Below, in pieces: positions 9,626-19,329 of a stretch of DNA of 64,000 nt. How positions within the stretch are numbered: the stretch's first letter is position 1; every line of letters begins with the position of its first letter. The notes beneath the pieces are model-generated. The model made no database searches, had not been told where the DNA came from, and saw only the letters and a list, made by a program, of their open reading frames with translations. The DNA lies in the NCBI GenBank assembly GCA_047967505.1, contig CM106538.1. The stretch is one strand, 5' to 3'. Source of the stretch: Dipteris shenzhenensis. Lineage: Eukaryota; Polypodiophyta; Polypodiopsida; Gleicheniales. The translations under genes were made by a program, and so were the position numbers.

Positions 9626-11399
9626 CCGCCCCCCCCCCCCCCCCCATCCCCCCCCCCCCCAAAACACACTTTTTTTGGTGAAATCATTGATTGATTATAT
9701 TATATGAGTAGCAACCTCAAAGAAAGGTGCTACAATTACATCAACTGAAAATTTCAGTATATGCCAAAAAGATCTCATGATCTATGCAGTGGGTCTGCAA
9801 GCAATCAAAGAAAGATTGCTGCAGTGAACGCCTAAAAAAGCCAAACAGAGAGAAAGTAGGATCACCAAAGACTTTACATCCCCCCCCCAAAAAAAACACT
9901 CCTTTTTTTTTTGGTAATATCCAGTGTAGTATATTTATATGCTCATAAATTTACATGATGGGAGGTCTCCGAAATGGAGAGTATCCCAAAGATCAAAAAC
10001 ATAAAAAGAAAAGCTCTATGCAAGAAGCATCCATATCACCCTCATGGCAGACATCATATAAGGATTGCCGCAATGAGGCTCGGAAAGATTCATATGACTT
10101 GTGGATCTGCCGACCCAAGTATGCCAAATCATGCTCACTTCAGATTGTCCAAAGAGCCCAATATCGCACCCAAGAGAGAAATAGTGAAATATCACCAAAG
10201 ACTTTACATCCCCCCCCACCCCAAAAACACACACACACACACACACACTCTTTATCTTTCAATCTCATGTAATTTCCACTCTCTAGTGTTCACGCTCTCT
10301 TATTCTCTTCCAAAAATCTAGACGTAGGCCCAAAAATGATGCAGCTTCATCCACTTGCCTTTTTTAGATTGAAGAAATGTCCTTTATAAACTTTCAAAGA
10401 TGTTTCTCATGTATTTTGAAGGTCCAAGGAAAATATTTTGTACATGTTGACCATGTCAACAATGGATCACGATGGCGTCGCTCTACTGGACAACAAGTGT
10501 ATTCTCCTTTGCAGCTTGCATTTACAAGCCAGGTAGATTACATAAAGAAGGCCATGCATTCCAAATATCGCCAATATAAGTCATTCAAAACGAATAATTT
10601 CATAATTTTCTCTGCATGCGTCATAACCTCATTACTTTTTTGGCAGAGTGAAGGAGAAAACTGGATTTCTTCACACTCTCCTATATTTTCGGCTATGGAC
10701 CCTGGTTATAACCTACCAGAAAATGTGGCACTTATAACCCTACAGGTGTACTGCACAAGACATTCTGAATTATTTGTTATCAATCATAAAGACCATCACA
10801 AAGCAGACGGATACCTAAAGATCTGAATTGCAATTTACAGGAACTTGATGATGGGGACATCCTGTTGCGTCTTGCCCACCTATACGAGGTAAAACTCTTA
10901 TTGTGGAAAGCATAGTGCGACAGTGGAAAGGGAAATACAAGTTCCTAACTCTCTTATTTTCAGATGAACGAAGAGAAAGTTCTGTCTACAAAAGCATCTA
11001 TCGATTTGAAGAAAGTTTTTGCAAATCAAGAGGTAGCACTTCTTTCATACCTCTTGCCTTGCATGTAATCAATTACTATGAGGATCCTCTGAGAGTTGGG
11101 AGTTCATGGAAAGAAATGTACCAGGGAAAACTAAAATATATTCCTGTAGTGGCTTGCTTCAGTCAATGCTAAGTTCTGATCTCAAGTGTGCATCGATGCA
11201 GATTAAAAGTATTACGGAGCTAAGTCTTTCAGCAAATCAAGAGAAGTCAGCTATGAAGCCCCGATTAGTTTGGAATATAGAAGGAAGTGATAATCATCAT
11301 CATCAGCAGCCACTAAGAGGGGGACCGGTTGATCCAATCCAATTCGAGGTTGAGCTGGGACCTATGGAGATTCGGACATTTCTCTTGAGTTTCACCTGA
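2025..11399 (+). CDS. Alpha-mannosidase (glycoside hydrolase family 38), C-terminal half, seven exons
   Basis: This encodes the C-terminal 240 residues of a plant alpha-mannosidase of the vacuolar/lysosomal class, which removes alpha-linked mannose from N-glycans in acidic compartments. The exons are 2025-2137, 2248-2332, 10422-10532, 10647-10745, 10841-10888, 10964-11032 and 11202-11399 (stop TGA). All introns are GT-AG, and the summed exons stay in one frame without a stop. Family motifs seen include FSVLVDHAVGGSSI, QLELMLHRRLLHDDGRG, NLPENVALITLQ, LLRLAHLYE, ELSLSANQEKS and PMEIRTFLLSF near the C-terminus. These belong to the beta-sandwich C-terminal domain; the catalytic N-terminal domain lies upstream, outside the window. 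The intron at 2333-10421 (8089 bp) is full of transposons while the exons look undamaged, so I judge the gene functional. Whether the upstream exons are intact cannot be seen. Confidence 0.93.
2248..2332 (+). CDS. Alpha-mannosidase exon 2
   Basis: 85 bp after acceptor gtaacag. It completes the split Arg codon and encodes RLLHDDGRGVAEALDEAVC through to CEGLT, ending at phase 0 before a strong donor (gtaagag). The 110-bp intron before it is of normal size. Confidence 0.93.
2658..2807 (+). pseudogene. RING-H2 (ATL-type E3 ligase) domain fragment, broken
   Basis: A single frame reads KDGLECTVCLCEFQEDDKC, LLLPKCNHRSH, VDMWFL, stop, HTACPICEK. This is the RING-H2 pattern of plant ATL ubiquitin ligases (C-x2-C ... 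C-x-H-x2-H ... C-x2-C followed by D-x-W). The TAG at 2778-2780 interrupts it, and the Cys expected three residues after the second His is Arg (CGT), so zinc ligation is lost. It lies inside the mannosidase intron in the same orientation. No transmembrane or GLD part could be read upstream. It is a gene fragment or a degraded insertion, not a working ligase. Confidence 0.75.
2963..3433 (-). repeat. 3' LTR of the TRIM-like element
   Basis: 471 bp, pairing with 4006-4477 over its full length with small indels. It keeps the 12-bp palindrome TGCCACGTGGCA (3337-3348) and the minus-strand TATAAAAG (3275-3282). Divergence from its partner indicates an old insertion. Confidence 0.9.
3447..3990 (+). 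pseudogene. Captured fasciclin (FAS1) domain gene fragment inside the TRIM-like element
   Basis: The + strand encodes a decayed FAS1 domain like that of plant fasciclin-like arabinogalactan proteins, which are cell-surface adhesion proteins. The first frame (from 3447) reads AIAGLNLMMLPRQTTVFVPT, with the H1 box TVFVPTDSAF at 3525-3557, followed by MELFQYHVAIQ. The frame breaks near 3640-3680. Another frame resumes with NSILVIRL, a stop, then ISPDLHFDSTIVVHGIGRIL, whose H2 box is at 3742-3783. A Pro/Ser-rich stretch before the primer site (to 3990) may be the linker of the original gene. It lies antisense to the element's own transcript and sense to the mannosidase gene. At least two frame changes and one stop exclude a working protein. 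Confidence 0.75.
3993..4004 (-). promoter_or_regulatory. tRNA-iMet primer-binding site of TRIM-like element
   Basis: The minus strand reads TGGTATCAGAGC, an exact match to the 12-base primer site used by many plant LTR elements, one base inside the LTR end. Confidence 0.88.
4006..4477 (-). repeat. 5' LTR of the TRIM-like element
   Basis: 472 bp, bounded by TGTAAC and GTTACA, next to the primer site at 3993-4004. It is the upstream LTR for minus-strand transcription. Confidence 0.9.
4311..4384 (-). promoter_or_regulatory. LTR promoter: G-box palindrome and TATA box
   Basis: On the minus strand the perfect palindrome TGCCACGTGGCA (4373-4384, core CACGTG, the plant G-box) lies about 55 bp upstream of TATAAAAG (4311-4318). 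Both sites are kept in the other LTR. This predicts leftward transcription starting near 4285, through the FAS1 fragment in antisense. Binding and activity are inferred. Confidence 0.6.
4478..5375. other. Intron sequence without recognisable gene
   Basis: AT-rich sequence between the TRIM-like element and the LINE. A short direct repeat around gatggactctcaNtccttaa occurs near 4962 and 4999. No conserved protein segment was seen in any frame. Confidence 0.4.
5376..6100 (+). pseudogene. LINE apurinic-type endonuclease domain, frameshifted
   Basis: An endonuclease/exonuclease/phosphatase fold nicks target DNA to prime LINE insertion. The DFNARIG motif is present, preceded by Trp where the family has Gly (LLLWDFNAR). 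The terminal D-H motif (EADHSYLAF) lies in a different frame from the preceding STVDYLL motif. The switch falls on the C-run at about 6036-6047, a likely slippage site. Confidence 0.8.
6850..7832 (+). pseudogene. LINE reverse transcriptase domain, broken
   Basis: RT blocks are readable at about 7125-7180 (TCFVDFRNAFD), 7318-7380 (KQGCPLSPTRFGLYIDE) and 7441-7475 (YVDDIVL), with in-frame stops between them. The catalytic box is YVDD rather than the YADD usual in LINEs. Beyond 7570 the thumb region is recognisable only in shifted frames (TPFHYDTC...GCFGTIE). Confidence 0.82.
7833..9581. other. Purine-rich and mixed intron sequence with a G16 run
   Basis: After the LINE there is a G-run at 8046-8061 followed by about 400 bp of G/A-rich + strand with GGGAGAGGGGGAGG-type words. 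From 8400 the sequence is A-rich, and 8840-9580 is AT-rich without a known motif. The long minus-strand open frame across 7990-8838 is a product of the purine bias. Confidence 0.5.
9582..9660. repeat. (CT)20 microsatellite followed by two long C-runs
   Basis: CT repeats at 9582-9621 are followed by tgtgtccg and two C-runs (about 9628-9645 and 9648-9660) separated by AT. The minus strand therefore has two long G-tracts, able in principle to form G-quadruplexes. Run lengths in such a tract are prone to assembly error. Confidence 0.95.
9661..10421. other. Intron end with (AC)n microsatellite
   Basis: This is the last part of the 8-kb mannosidase intron. It contains an (AC)11 tract at about 10227-10248, and a shared phrase (atcaccaaagactttacatccccccc) occurs near 9860 and 10190, indicating a local duplication of about 330 bp. 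It ends at acceptor ttttgaag (10421). Confidence 0.5.
10422..10532 (+). CDS. Alpha-mannosidase exon 3, beyond the 8-kb intron
   Basis: 111 bp (37 codons), phase 0 at both ends, between acceptor ttttgaag and donor gtagat. It encodes VQGKYFVHVDHVNNGSRWRR and continues to PLQLAFTSQ. The frame and the family order continue exactly from the exon ending at 2332. Confidence 0.92.
10647..10745 (+). CDS. Alpha-mannosidase exon 4
   Basis: 99 bp, acceptor ttttggcag, donor gtgtac. It encodes SEGENWISSHSPIFSAMDPG and then YNLPENVALITLQ, a conserved GH38 C-terminal segment. Confidence 0.92.
10841..10888 (+). CDS. Alpha-mannosidase exon 5 (16 codons)
   Basis: 48 bp after acceptor caatttacag and before donor gtaaaa. 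It encodes ELDDGDILLRLAHLYE, a signature of the family. It is too short to be found from an open frame alone. Confidence 0.92.
10964..11032 (+). CDS. Alpha-mannosidase exon 6
   Basis: 69 bp, acceptor cttattttcag, donor gtagca. It encodes MNEEKVLSTKASIDLKKVF and then ANQE. The family has a more variable acidic and lysine-rich stretch here. Confidence 0.88.
11202..11399 (+). CDS. Alpha-mannosidase terminal exon
   Basis: 198 bp after acceptor gatgcag, ending in TGA at 11397-11399. It encodes the conserved SITELSLSANQEKS, RLVWNIEGS, a His/Gln-rich linker, and the C-terminal VELGPMEIRTFLLSF. Position and sequence match the natural C-terminus of plant GH38 enzymes. Confidence 0.93.
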   Translation: MKSITELSLSANQEKSAMKPRLVWNIEGSDNHHHQQPLRGGPVDPIQFEVELGPMEIRTFLLSFT

Positions 11400-11665
11400 G
11401 CACCCGATTCCGCCTCAAAATGATAGACATTATTGCTTGTGATAGTTAGAGAGAACACGGGATCATCTTTGCAGACGTAAGTTGGGAGTTGTATCAAGTT
11501 ATTCAGAAACATGAAAATTTATTCATGCTCATCAGAAATGCTCTGATTCTGAGGGCATGGCTGTATCATGTGTGCTTCACACGTCTGCAGAACATTTCCT
11601 GCTAGGTGAACCTTACAAGATCTCAATAGTTAGTAGCGTGTTCTTGTAATCATGGCAATCGCCTG
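11400..11665 (+). other. Probable 3' UTR of the alpha-mannosidase gene
   Basis: The sequence follows the TGA at 11397-11399 and has ordinary composition with no coding match. No canonical AATAAA is present, as is common in plants. T-rich words near 11625-11640 could serve as a far-upstream or cleavage region. The end point is a guess. Confidence 0.4.
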
Positions 11666-14600
11666 TTTTTTTTTCCGCGCGCCCCCCCCCAAAATGCCCA
11701 CCTTTTGTGAGGTGATCGAGCAGCGGCAGGTCAGGTAGTAGGGCGTTTACCCACCTCCCCGCTGATAGCATGGGTGTGGGGAGGAAATCAATTGATTTTT
11801 CTCTCATTGAGAGTTTCCCTATGTTCATGAGCTTTTGTTGTTGGTTTAGCACGGTCACTAAGAATGTCTTTTTAAAGTCCTCCTTTGAAGGTTGTGCTAG
11901 ATTGCGAGGACGTGGGGGCGCGGGCGAGACACCGGCTGTTCATTATTTTGTAAGGCACACTCATAGTTGAATGTATATTATTATATATTAGTAGTGTGCT
12001 TTGTAAGGGATTGTCATTGTATGCCATTGATATTGCTCTTCTGCATGAAGTTCGTATGAGGTCCCTATTGCAAAAAGACTCTTGCTCCCAACTTTTACGA
12101 TTCCAGATAACATGCTATTTGATCTGCATCAGCTATTGTTGCTACTTTTGCTCAACATCCATACGTTAGAGTATTTTCTCATTGAAGGACGATTGCTTTT
12201 GGGGCTAATAATTTTAGAAATAGACATGCTCAAAAAGATTGTACTAGTTATGATGAAGTCACAAATTTATTACTTGCGACTTTTCTTTGAAAATTTTAGC
12301 TTCTATTAATGCGATTTTACAATCCTATGCATCTTGCGAATTTCAAAGATCTTGTATCCTTATTTGAAAGAAAAGCAAATTTATGAAAATTTCAAAGGTT
12401 GTTAGACTTTTGATTAATCAAATGATTGTTGTTTTGTTTCTAAGGTTCTATGGAGCTTATCCCAAATTGATTAGATTCTTCTTCGTCTTTGAACTTCTTT
12501 CTAGCATTTGTAAGAAAAAAATATTACTTTTGGACTACAAAGTAAATGATCCAAGAATGAAAAGGTTGGCAATTTTAACTGAGCAAAGAAGGCAAATAGT
12601 GTGGCAATGCTCAAATGGAAGTTTCAGCTATCTCATAGCATGTGATTCAACTGTGCTAGATTTATGCAAAGGTTTGAGAATGCCAATGGCATTAAAAAAG
12701 AATAAAATTTAGTGGACTATCTAATATATGATGTGAAAGACTATTGAGGTTGGATGGTTTTGTTATTGTGTCAGACATCACAATAATTTTGGACAATATT
12801 AAATAATAGAGGGTTGGATAAGGTCATATGGAATCTTCAACACAAATTTTCCACGTGGATTCCATTGTTAACAAAGACTCTCCTTTTAGAAGGAATTATG
12901 TTTATCTACAAAAAACCTGCAAAAAGTCATTGGCTCTTCACAATATAAAATTTCTTTGACTTTCCCTTATTTTCCTAAATCCTAAACCATCCCCAAACTA
13001 GAATCATGCTCACATGTTCTATTTGATTAACAACTGTGAATTGAACTAGGTCTCGCTGAGTTTACCTCCACATTCACATGTTTTCATTTTTCACCTCTAC
13101 CAAGTGTTTGTTCTCGCCTGCTCTTGTAGTCACATGCAAAATCATCTCAAATCTTGTCACTCACGCTTTTCCTTTCTTATTTTTCACATCTCTCTCTCTC
13201 CTCTCATTATTCTTTTTAACAAAAGCTTATATCCATTCTCAATGCAGTTACTTCTCTTCTCTCCCAAGCTATTATCTTCGTTCGTTTTGATTTGTCAGTT
13301 TTTCTCAAAGATTAGCGTTGTGATGCCTCTCTACCTCGGTAGATGCAAGAAGAGTGCAAGTTAATGGTGATTTATTGTTTTTATCCTTGAAGGAGAACAC
13401 TCGGTTAGTATTACAAGGAGGTGTGACCTTTTTTTTAAATCTATGATTTGATTTCGTCTTTAAAATCTTTGTCTATTTTATAGAATAAGGTATTACGTAT
13501 GGAAAACTAAAACGAGGTTTAGATCTTCCTATGCACTAACCTATGAGTTTTGATTTTGTCCTCATATTATATTTTAGATGAAATTTTTGCTTTGTTTTCT
13601 TGTATATTGTTTGTAATAAGCCTTATGCTTCTTACAAGGTTAGACAATATGGAGGATTCACATAAATCAAGAGCTAGAATCCATTTTATTGATTTTGTTA
13701 AATGTAAACAACAATATGCTTTCAAAACTCATAAAATCAAGGCACACTATCTATCGCCAAATTTGGTACAGTTAGAGCTCCCAAAATTTTCTCCTTTTGA
13801 TTGTCTATTTTCTTGTCTAGAACTATGAACTCCATTTATTTAGTAGTTTGAAATGATGTTTAAATACAAGTTATGAAGTAGCTTTTGGTTTTAGTTTAAG
13901 CATAGTATTTCTTTAGTTAATTTTTTGAAGAGATAATAAGATAGTATATTAATATAACTATAGTTTTTTCATCAAATTTTGACATCTTTTATTCATGTGG
14001 TTGATCTTTTATTCTTATGTAGATTTTTATAGAGATAGAAGAGCTTGGTTATTTTGATCTCCTTTTTAATTGCTATCTTTATCAAGCAATATAGATTAGA
14101 ATGATTTACTCCAAACTTTAGAAAACTCGTTTGACGTTAATTGTTTGTATTTTGTTCTTTGCCTTATAAGTAGGGAGCCTTTAATTTTATCTTATTGGTT
14201 CTCTTGCTTTCGTTCTACTAGATTATGTGAAGAAACAATAGTTTGCTAAGGAAAAATTACGATTTTCTTTAACTATTTTTAGCCCTTTGATATATACTTT
14301 TAAAAAGTGCTAGTATTAATTTTTAGATATTATATTAAGGGAATAGGTAAGATCAAATTGAAAATTGAGCAATATCAAAGCAAGTTTACAATTTCTCATC
14401 TTGAAGAATATAAAAATGAGGAAGAAGTTAACGAATGGATCCCCCAAGGATACAAAAACTATTCGTGGGTCACAATGCGACCCAATAATCAAGGCTTATA
14501 TAAATTTGACAAAGGTTTTCATAGAGCCTCTTGAGGCAAAACAGTAAACAGGGTGTACTTCATCACCTCTTCAAATACAAGGATATTTAGCTTCATCCTA

Positions 14601-15592
14601 TCGGAGACCCAATTATAAGATTTAAGATGTAATTTATTAGTGTGTTTTTTATTTTTGTTATTGTTGCTTACAATGAATGGTGTGTTGTACAACTACATTC
14701 ATCAAACTTTTTAGACTACTGCATGTACTCCATGGTGAGCTAGGAGGCTTCAGTACGAAGGTCGCACTCCATCAAAACTAAAGAAAAATGAATGTCCATC
14801 TTGCTTAATAATGAGGGCGAGCATGGAACACTACAACAAATTTCCTTTCCTGCCTTCGATAGTCCCAATTTTGGTGAGTCTTTTGTTACACTTTCTTGAG
14901 TATTTATAAATTACATCAATGATTGATGTTGACAAGTATTAACAGATTTGCATGGGAGTAGGTACTTTCCTAGAAGGCAAAAATTGTGCATATTTTTTAA
15001 GTATCGAAGGTGGCAATGGAAAATTTATAGATGGTGACTTGTGGGATGGGCTCCATACTCCATTAGCAGAGGTAGCTATTTCTTGCTATGGGCATATAGC
15101 CTAATGTTGCATGTGGAAGAGGATTGGACCCTACGATTCATAGTGGATGTGGCAATAATAATGCCCCACAAGGCTATTATTTTAAACTTGGCAGTCATAA
15201 GCTTAGTTTAAAAAGATGCCATTTTTTAAAATAGGAAATTTTGAGATAACATACACTATTTGTGTGTAGGTTAGATATAGGGGAGGCATTAATGATCCTT
15301 TGAAAGAGCTATACGCCCCATATAGTCTAGAGATAGTGGAGGTTGGTTTGGAAGAATTACCTTTTTAATTTGCAACCCATTGTTGCAGATTGTATTGAGA
15401 CCATTGGCATTGAGACATATCTCACAAAAATTGTATCTAATAAAATATATGGGTATTATGAGCTACCAAATTGTTTTGTCAATTGTCAATTGATATGTTA
15501 TGCAATAATATATAATTTCCTTTTAGTATCTAATGATTCTAGAATTTATATATTTTATTTTTGACTTATGTGTTTGAGCAAAGAACTAATTG
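11666..15592. other. AT-rich intergenic sequence, no recognisable gene
   Basis: A T9/CGCGCG/C9 patch sits at 11666-11690, followed by a locally GC-richer 250 bp. The rest is AT-rich. Open frames of 60-109 codons (for example 12383-12712, 13550-13828 and 14307-14534) show no family motif and have the Leu/Phe/Ile-rich composition expected of AT-rich non-coding DNA. The frame at 14307-14534 has a less biased, charged composition, but I cannot assign it. Confidence 0.4.
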
Positions 15593-15593
15593 A

Positions 15594-15667
<74 letters not shown>
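15593..15667. repeat. (GA)n microsatellite
   Basis: About 75 bp of GA repeats with two interruptions (GGG and AAAG). Confidence 0.95.
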
Positions 15668-15954
15668 TAAACAATGCACTCACATTAGCTATTTAGTAGA
15701 TTGGTTTGGGTAGCACTTTGAATTCTTACATACGTCAGGGAATTGAGAATGTGTTAGCAGATTTGTATTTATTTAACTTGTGAAAAAATTGAAATGTATA
15801 TCTATGAATTCAATTAAGTTCTGGGACTTTGTGTTTTTGCTTATGTGGAGAGACCATGAAAAGAGATAAGGTAGCCAGAAAATCAAGGGAAAGAAGGGAA
15901 AGTTAGAAAAATATTAAAGCTCAACTTAGAGAGACAAAGATAGAACAAGATGGA
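15668..15954. other. AT-rich spacer between microsatellites
   Basis: No coding or structural signal was seen. Confidence 0.4.
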
Positions 15955-15989
<35 letters not shown>

Positions 15990-15993
15990 ACGC

Positions 15994-16044
<51 letters not shown>
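15955..16044. repeat. Compound microsatellite (TG)n-CACGCG-(AG)n
   Basis: About 16 TG units, then GCACGCG, then about 25 AG units. Confidence 0.95.
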
Positions 16045-16047
<3 letters not shown>

Positions 16048-16915
16048 TTTCCCCATGGTTGACATTCATATTTCACTCTAGCATTCTTGCCACCATGTGT
16101 ACTTGCTTAGAAATTTGCTAATCTATTATTCGAGTTCACACCATCTATCTTCCACATGATGGATTCCTCTAAAGTAGCATTCCAAGTTTATATGTCATCA
16201 AACTCCATAGTTTTGAATGACTAAATACACCCATTCTTTTGCAAGTCAATAAAAGTAAGGGAATCCTTGAGATCCTTTGTTCCTATTGATCATCCGTCTC
16301 TCCAATTTGTTGATTGGCAAGTGAATCTATCCAAATATTGAATTGTTTTTGGTAGGGGGTCCCTATTGATGTCGTATACTCAATAGGTCCTTGCCAAAAC
16401 TTTAAGAAGGTTATTGGAAGGGCCTTAGAAAATATCCCTCAATCTTTGAAGCTGGAGCCTGGACCCCTTGATGATAGCTCCCAATGTCACTCTTTTGTTG
16501 ATATAGATTTATGCAACCCTCAACGTAGTCATACTGTCCTCATAAATTGAGGAGGATTCTTAGGGAGCACCTTCTTCTATAGCTACTTCACATGCTAGCA
16601 TACACATACACATTGAGTCCAATTGAATAATTTGTTGATGCTCAAGAAGAGTGTATTGAGAGTCAACTCATCCCCTTGGTACACCCAAACCGTGCTCAAC
16701 AATCTTTATCTTCAATGTTCCCAATATTGTAGCATAGATGCCACACTTGGCATCGCTTGACTTACAATAGATGGTGAGTGGTATCTCACCTTGCTAGATG
16801 TTTTGGAGGCTACTGGAGGATGATGCCATCTATCAAATGAGAAACAATATATGATTCATTGGCTTTGGAATCAAAGAGACTGATCTTTTTTACACTATTC
16901 AATGGACTCACCTCA
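16045..16915. other. Probable decayed retroelement flank, unassigned
   Basis: No intact frame. The sequence runs without a clear boundary into the gag-like stretch at 16916-17220, so it is probably part of the same dead element, but no catalytic motif was found. Confidence 0.3.
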
Positions 16916-17047
16916 CTGACATGGAGGCAATCCTGGCTAGTTGATAAGCTATCGAAGATGCTACTAGAAATTGCCATATGTCTGACATGGAGCCAGCCTT
17001 GGCTACCTAACAAGCTATTAAAGATGTTGTTGCAAAGTATCATGTGT
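16916..17047 (+). repeat. 66-bp tandem duplication in a gag-like pseudo-coding stretch
   Basis: Copies at 16916-16981 and 16982-17047 both begin ctgacatgga and encode related 22-residue units in one frame (HMSDMEPALAT-type), each with stops. The frame continues without repeats to about 17190 (YHVSEEMFQPSIT, then PPGKTIVRDAPND). It looks like a decayed structural (gag-like) protein, but I cannot name the family. Confidence 0.7.
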
Positions 17048-17327
17048 CTGAAGAGATGTTTCAGCCATCTATTACTCCAAAATCATAGGAAGCTAGTGCC
17101 TCAATGCAAGGTAGCCAAGATCCACCGGGGAAGACTATCGTTCGTGATGCACCAAATGATGCCATCAGAGATGAACGTGAAAAGGTATACATTGGACCAT
17201 CCCAATTCATAGTGTGCACCAGTATATCTAGAGTTGCTAAAATATTTTATTGTTATTATAGTTTGAATTTTATTTAGACCCATGTGTTGCAAGAGGCACT
17301 CATGTACACCTCAATAAAGTTCATGCA

Positions 17328-17440
17328 AAAAATTGCCTCCATGCCCCTCATCCATTATGGTGCATCTAAAGGTCACTTTTTTCATGAAAGTGGCCTCTAG
17401 GTGCATCATAATAGATGAGGGGTCTGAGGGCAAATTTTTT
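17328..17440. repeat. Imperfect hairpin (inverted repeat), arms about 52 bp, 7-base loop
   Basis: The left arm (17328-17379) and right arm (17387-17440) are reverse complements with scattered mismatches. Matching blocks include cctcatccattatggtgcat against atgcatcataatagatgagg and the apical cacttt/aaagtg. A transcript through it would fold into one long stem. Confidence 0.85.
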
Positions 17441-18180
17441 TCTTGAAAGGTTGGATCAAAATAAACTACAAATTTGAATAGAAGTTTGGATGGATTTAAA
17501 CCCTAGTTAGAGTTTTGATAGATGAAAACTTGGTTTTATCTCTATTTAATTATTTTTGAAGAGCCGATTCATGGAAATGAGAGGGACGACATGATCAAAA
17601 TCGATGAAAAAGAGAGGCATCTAGACCTCTCACTTGTGACAATGCATTTGGACGCCAATATTTGCAAAAAGTGGCCTCTAGTTGCACCATAATCGATGAG
17701 TGGTCTAGAGCCTATGAAAATGCACATTTAATATTTGTGTATCATGATAGAACCTTTGGATGAATAAAAATGGAAATTTTATATAAAGAGTTTGAATGAA
17801 TTAAAACCCTATATAGGATTCTAATAAATGCAAATATGGCTTTATTTTTTAATTTCTATTTTGAGAAGTGGCCATGGAGGTGAAAGGAGACAATTGAAAT
17901 TCGTGCAAGAGAAAGGCTTCAAGACGAGTGATGCATTATAGTGCATTTAGAGACCAATTTGTATAAAAGGTGGCCTCCAAGAACACTTACTAATGGGTGA
18001 TCTAGTGGCCTCTAGCCACATCCTATGAATGATGGTCTAGTGGTGTTTTTTTTCATAGATTTAACCATGCATATTTTTGTATCCTTGTGTACCCTATGGA
18101 TGGAAAGGACTTCAAAAAATTGTAGTGTTTTGAATGCCCAAAAACCCTAATTAGTTTTTTAGGCATTTAGGCACCATTAA
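17387..18180. repeat. Diverged tandem array, unit about 290 bp
   Basis: The phrase aaagtggcctctag recurs near 17387, 17673 and 17965, each time followed at similar distances by aaccctag/aaccctat and by a gaaatgagagg-like block. Two full units and one partial unit are visible, with many substitutions. The first unit begins at the right arm of the hairpin at 17328-17440. No coding capacity was seen. Confidence 0.75.
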
Positions 18181-19329
18181 TAACTTGCAAAATTCCTAAT
18201 TAGAGTTTTGATTCAAATTAGTATAACTTGTACATTTGGTGATTCCAAGATGTTCCCTAGATTGATGAATTTTCATCACGCTAAGCGAGGGGAGACAATC
18301 TACTAAGGCAAGTATGTCCTTGCACATTACATCAAGAGGCTTTCTTTCACATGTCATAGTATTCCATCAATAAACATATCTCATGCTAGAAAATTGGATA
18401 TCATGACGTTGAGGGCATTGAGGCAACAATTTGAAGATAAACACAATAAAGACAAATAGTGACAAGGTTGTGTTGGGAAAGTAGAGCATTGCTTTGTGTC
18501 TTTTCTCAAACACATAGGCTAGGTCCCTCCATCTAATATTGGTTGTTGCCGAGCTTACTGGTGCTAAAGACTTAGTGATCATTGAAAGGGAGATTACTAA
18601 CCCTTAGATTATTAGGCTAGCAAAGGAAGCTAGAGGACCTAGTCACAAGAAGCATATGCTAGTTGTATGTACTAAGGAATGTTGTATCACTTGGGATCTC
18701 TTATTACAAAGTGTACAATGGAGTTATGAATATATATATATTACTTGTGTATTTATTTTTATTACCTTCCTATGTTGAGATTAATTTGATATGAGATGGA
18801 TGTGTTTGTAGCAAGTTTCAAATAACTAAATTTAATTCATACAAATCTCAATAAACAATTTTGGAATGCAATAGAGACTCTCATAGAAATATAGTGCAAG
18901 AAAGAGAAATAATATTTGTATTTGACCAACATACAAAATACTCATAGAGATTCCATACAACGATGAAGCTCAGGGAGTTTGAGCCCCAAATAGCCCAAGG
19001 CCAAAGTGTGTAGGCAACGTGCATAGGTGGTATGTTTCAGCTGCTGCCAAGTTATAGGTTCCAGCTGCCACATTGTATGTTCCAGTTGCAAGCTGCGGTC
19101 AAGTGTCTCGCAGAAGTTAGGCCTCGCCACTCCAGGTTTTGAGCCTCATGCATGGGGTTCGAACCACAAATGGCTTAAGGCTTGAGGGCGCTTAGGGAGT
19201 TTGAGCCCCAAATAGCCTAAGCCTCGGAGGCACGAGGCTAACACAAGCGCTATTTGGGAACCAGTTAGGAACACCTCCTAATTCTAGGTTTGTCCTAAGC
19301 GCTCTAATATGGTTAACACAAGTGCTATT
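18181..19329. other. Unassigned sequence with short direct repeats
   Basis: 18181-18940 is AT-rich with no motif. From 18970 the phrase gggagtttgagccccaaata occurs twice (near 18976 and 19197), and taacacaagNgctattt occurs near 19231 and 19315. A GGTTCGAACC decamer near 19148 resembles a pol III B box, but no A box or tRNA fold goes with it. Confidence 0.45.

Noticed and set aside
16859-17212. 117-codon open frame on the + strand
   Set aside because: It is in a different frame from the gag-like text and its apparent internal repeat comes from the 66-bp DNA duplication.
19140-19160. tRNA gene or SINE suggested by GGTTCGAACC
   Set aside because: No A box at the right distance, no cloverleaf, and no poly-A or T terminator. 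The decamer is a palindrome that can occur by chance.
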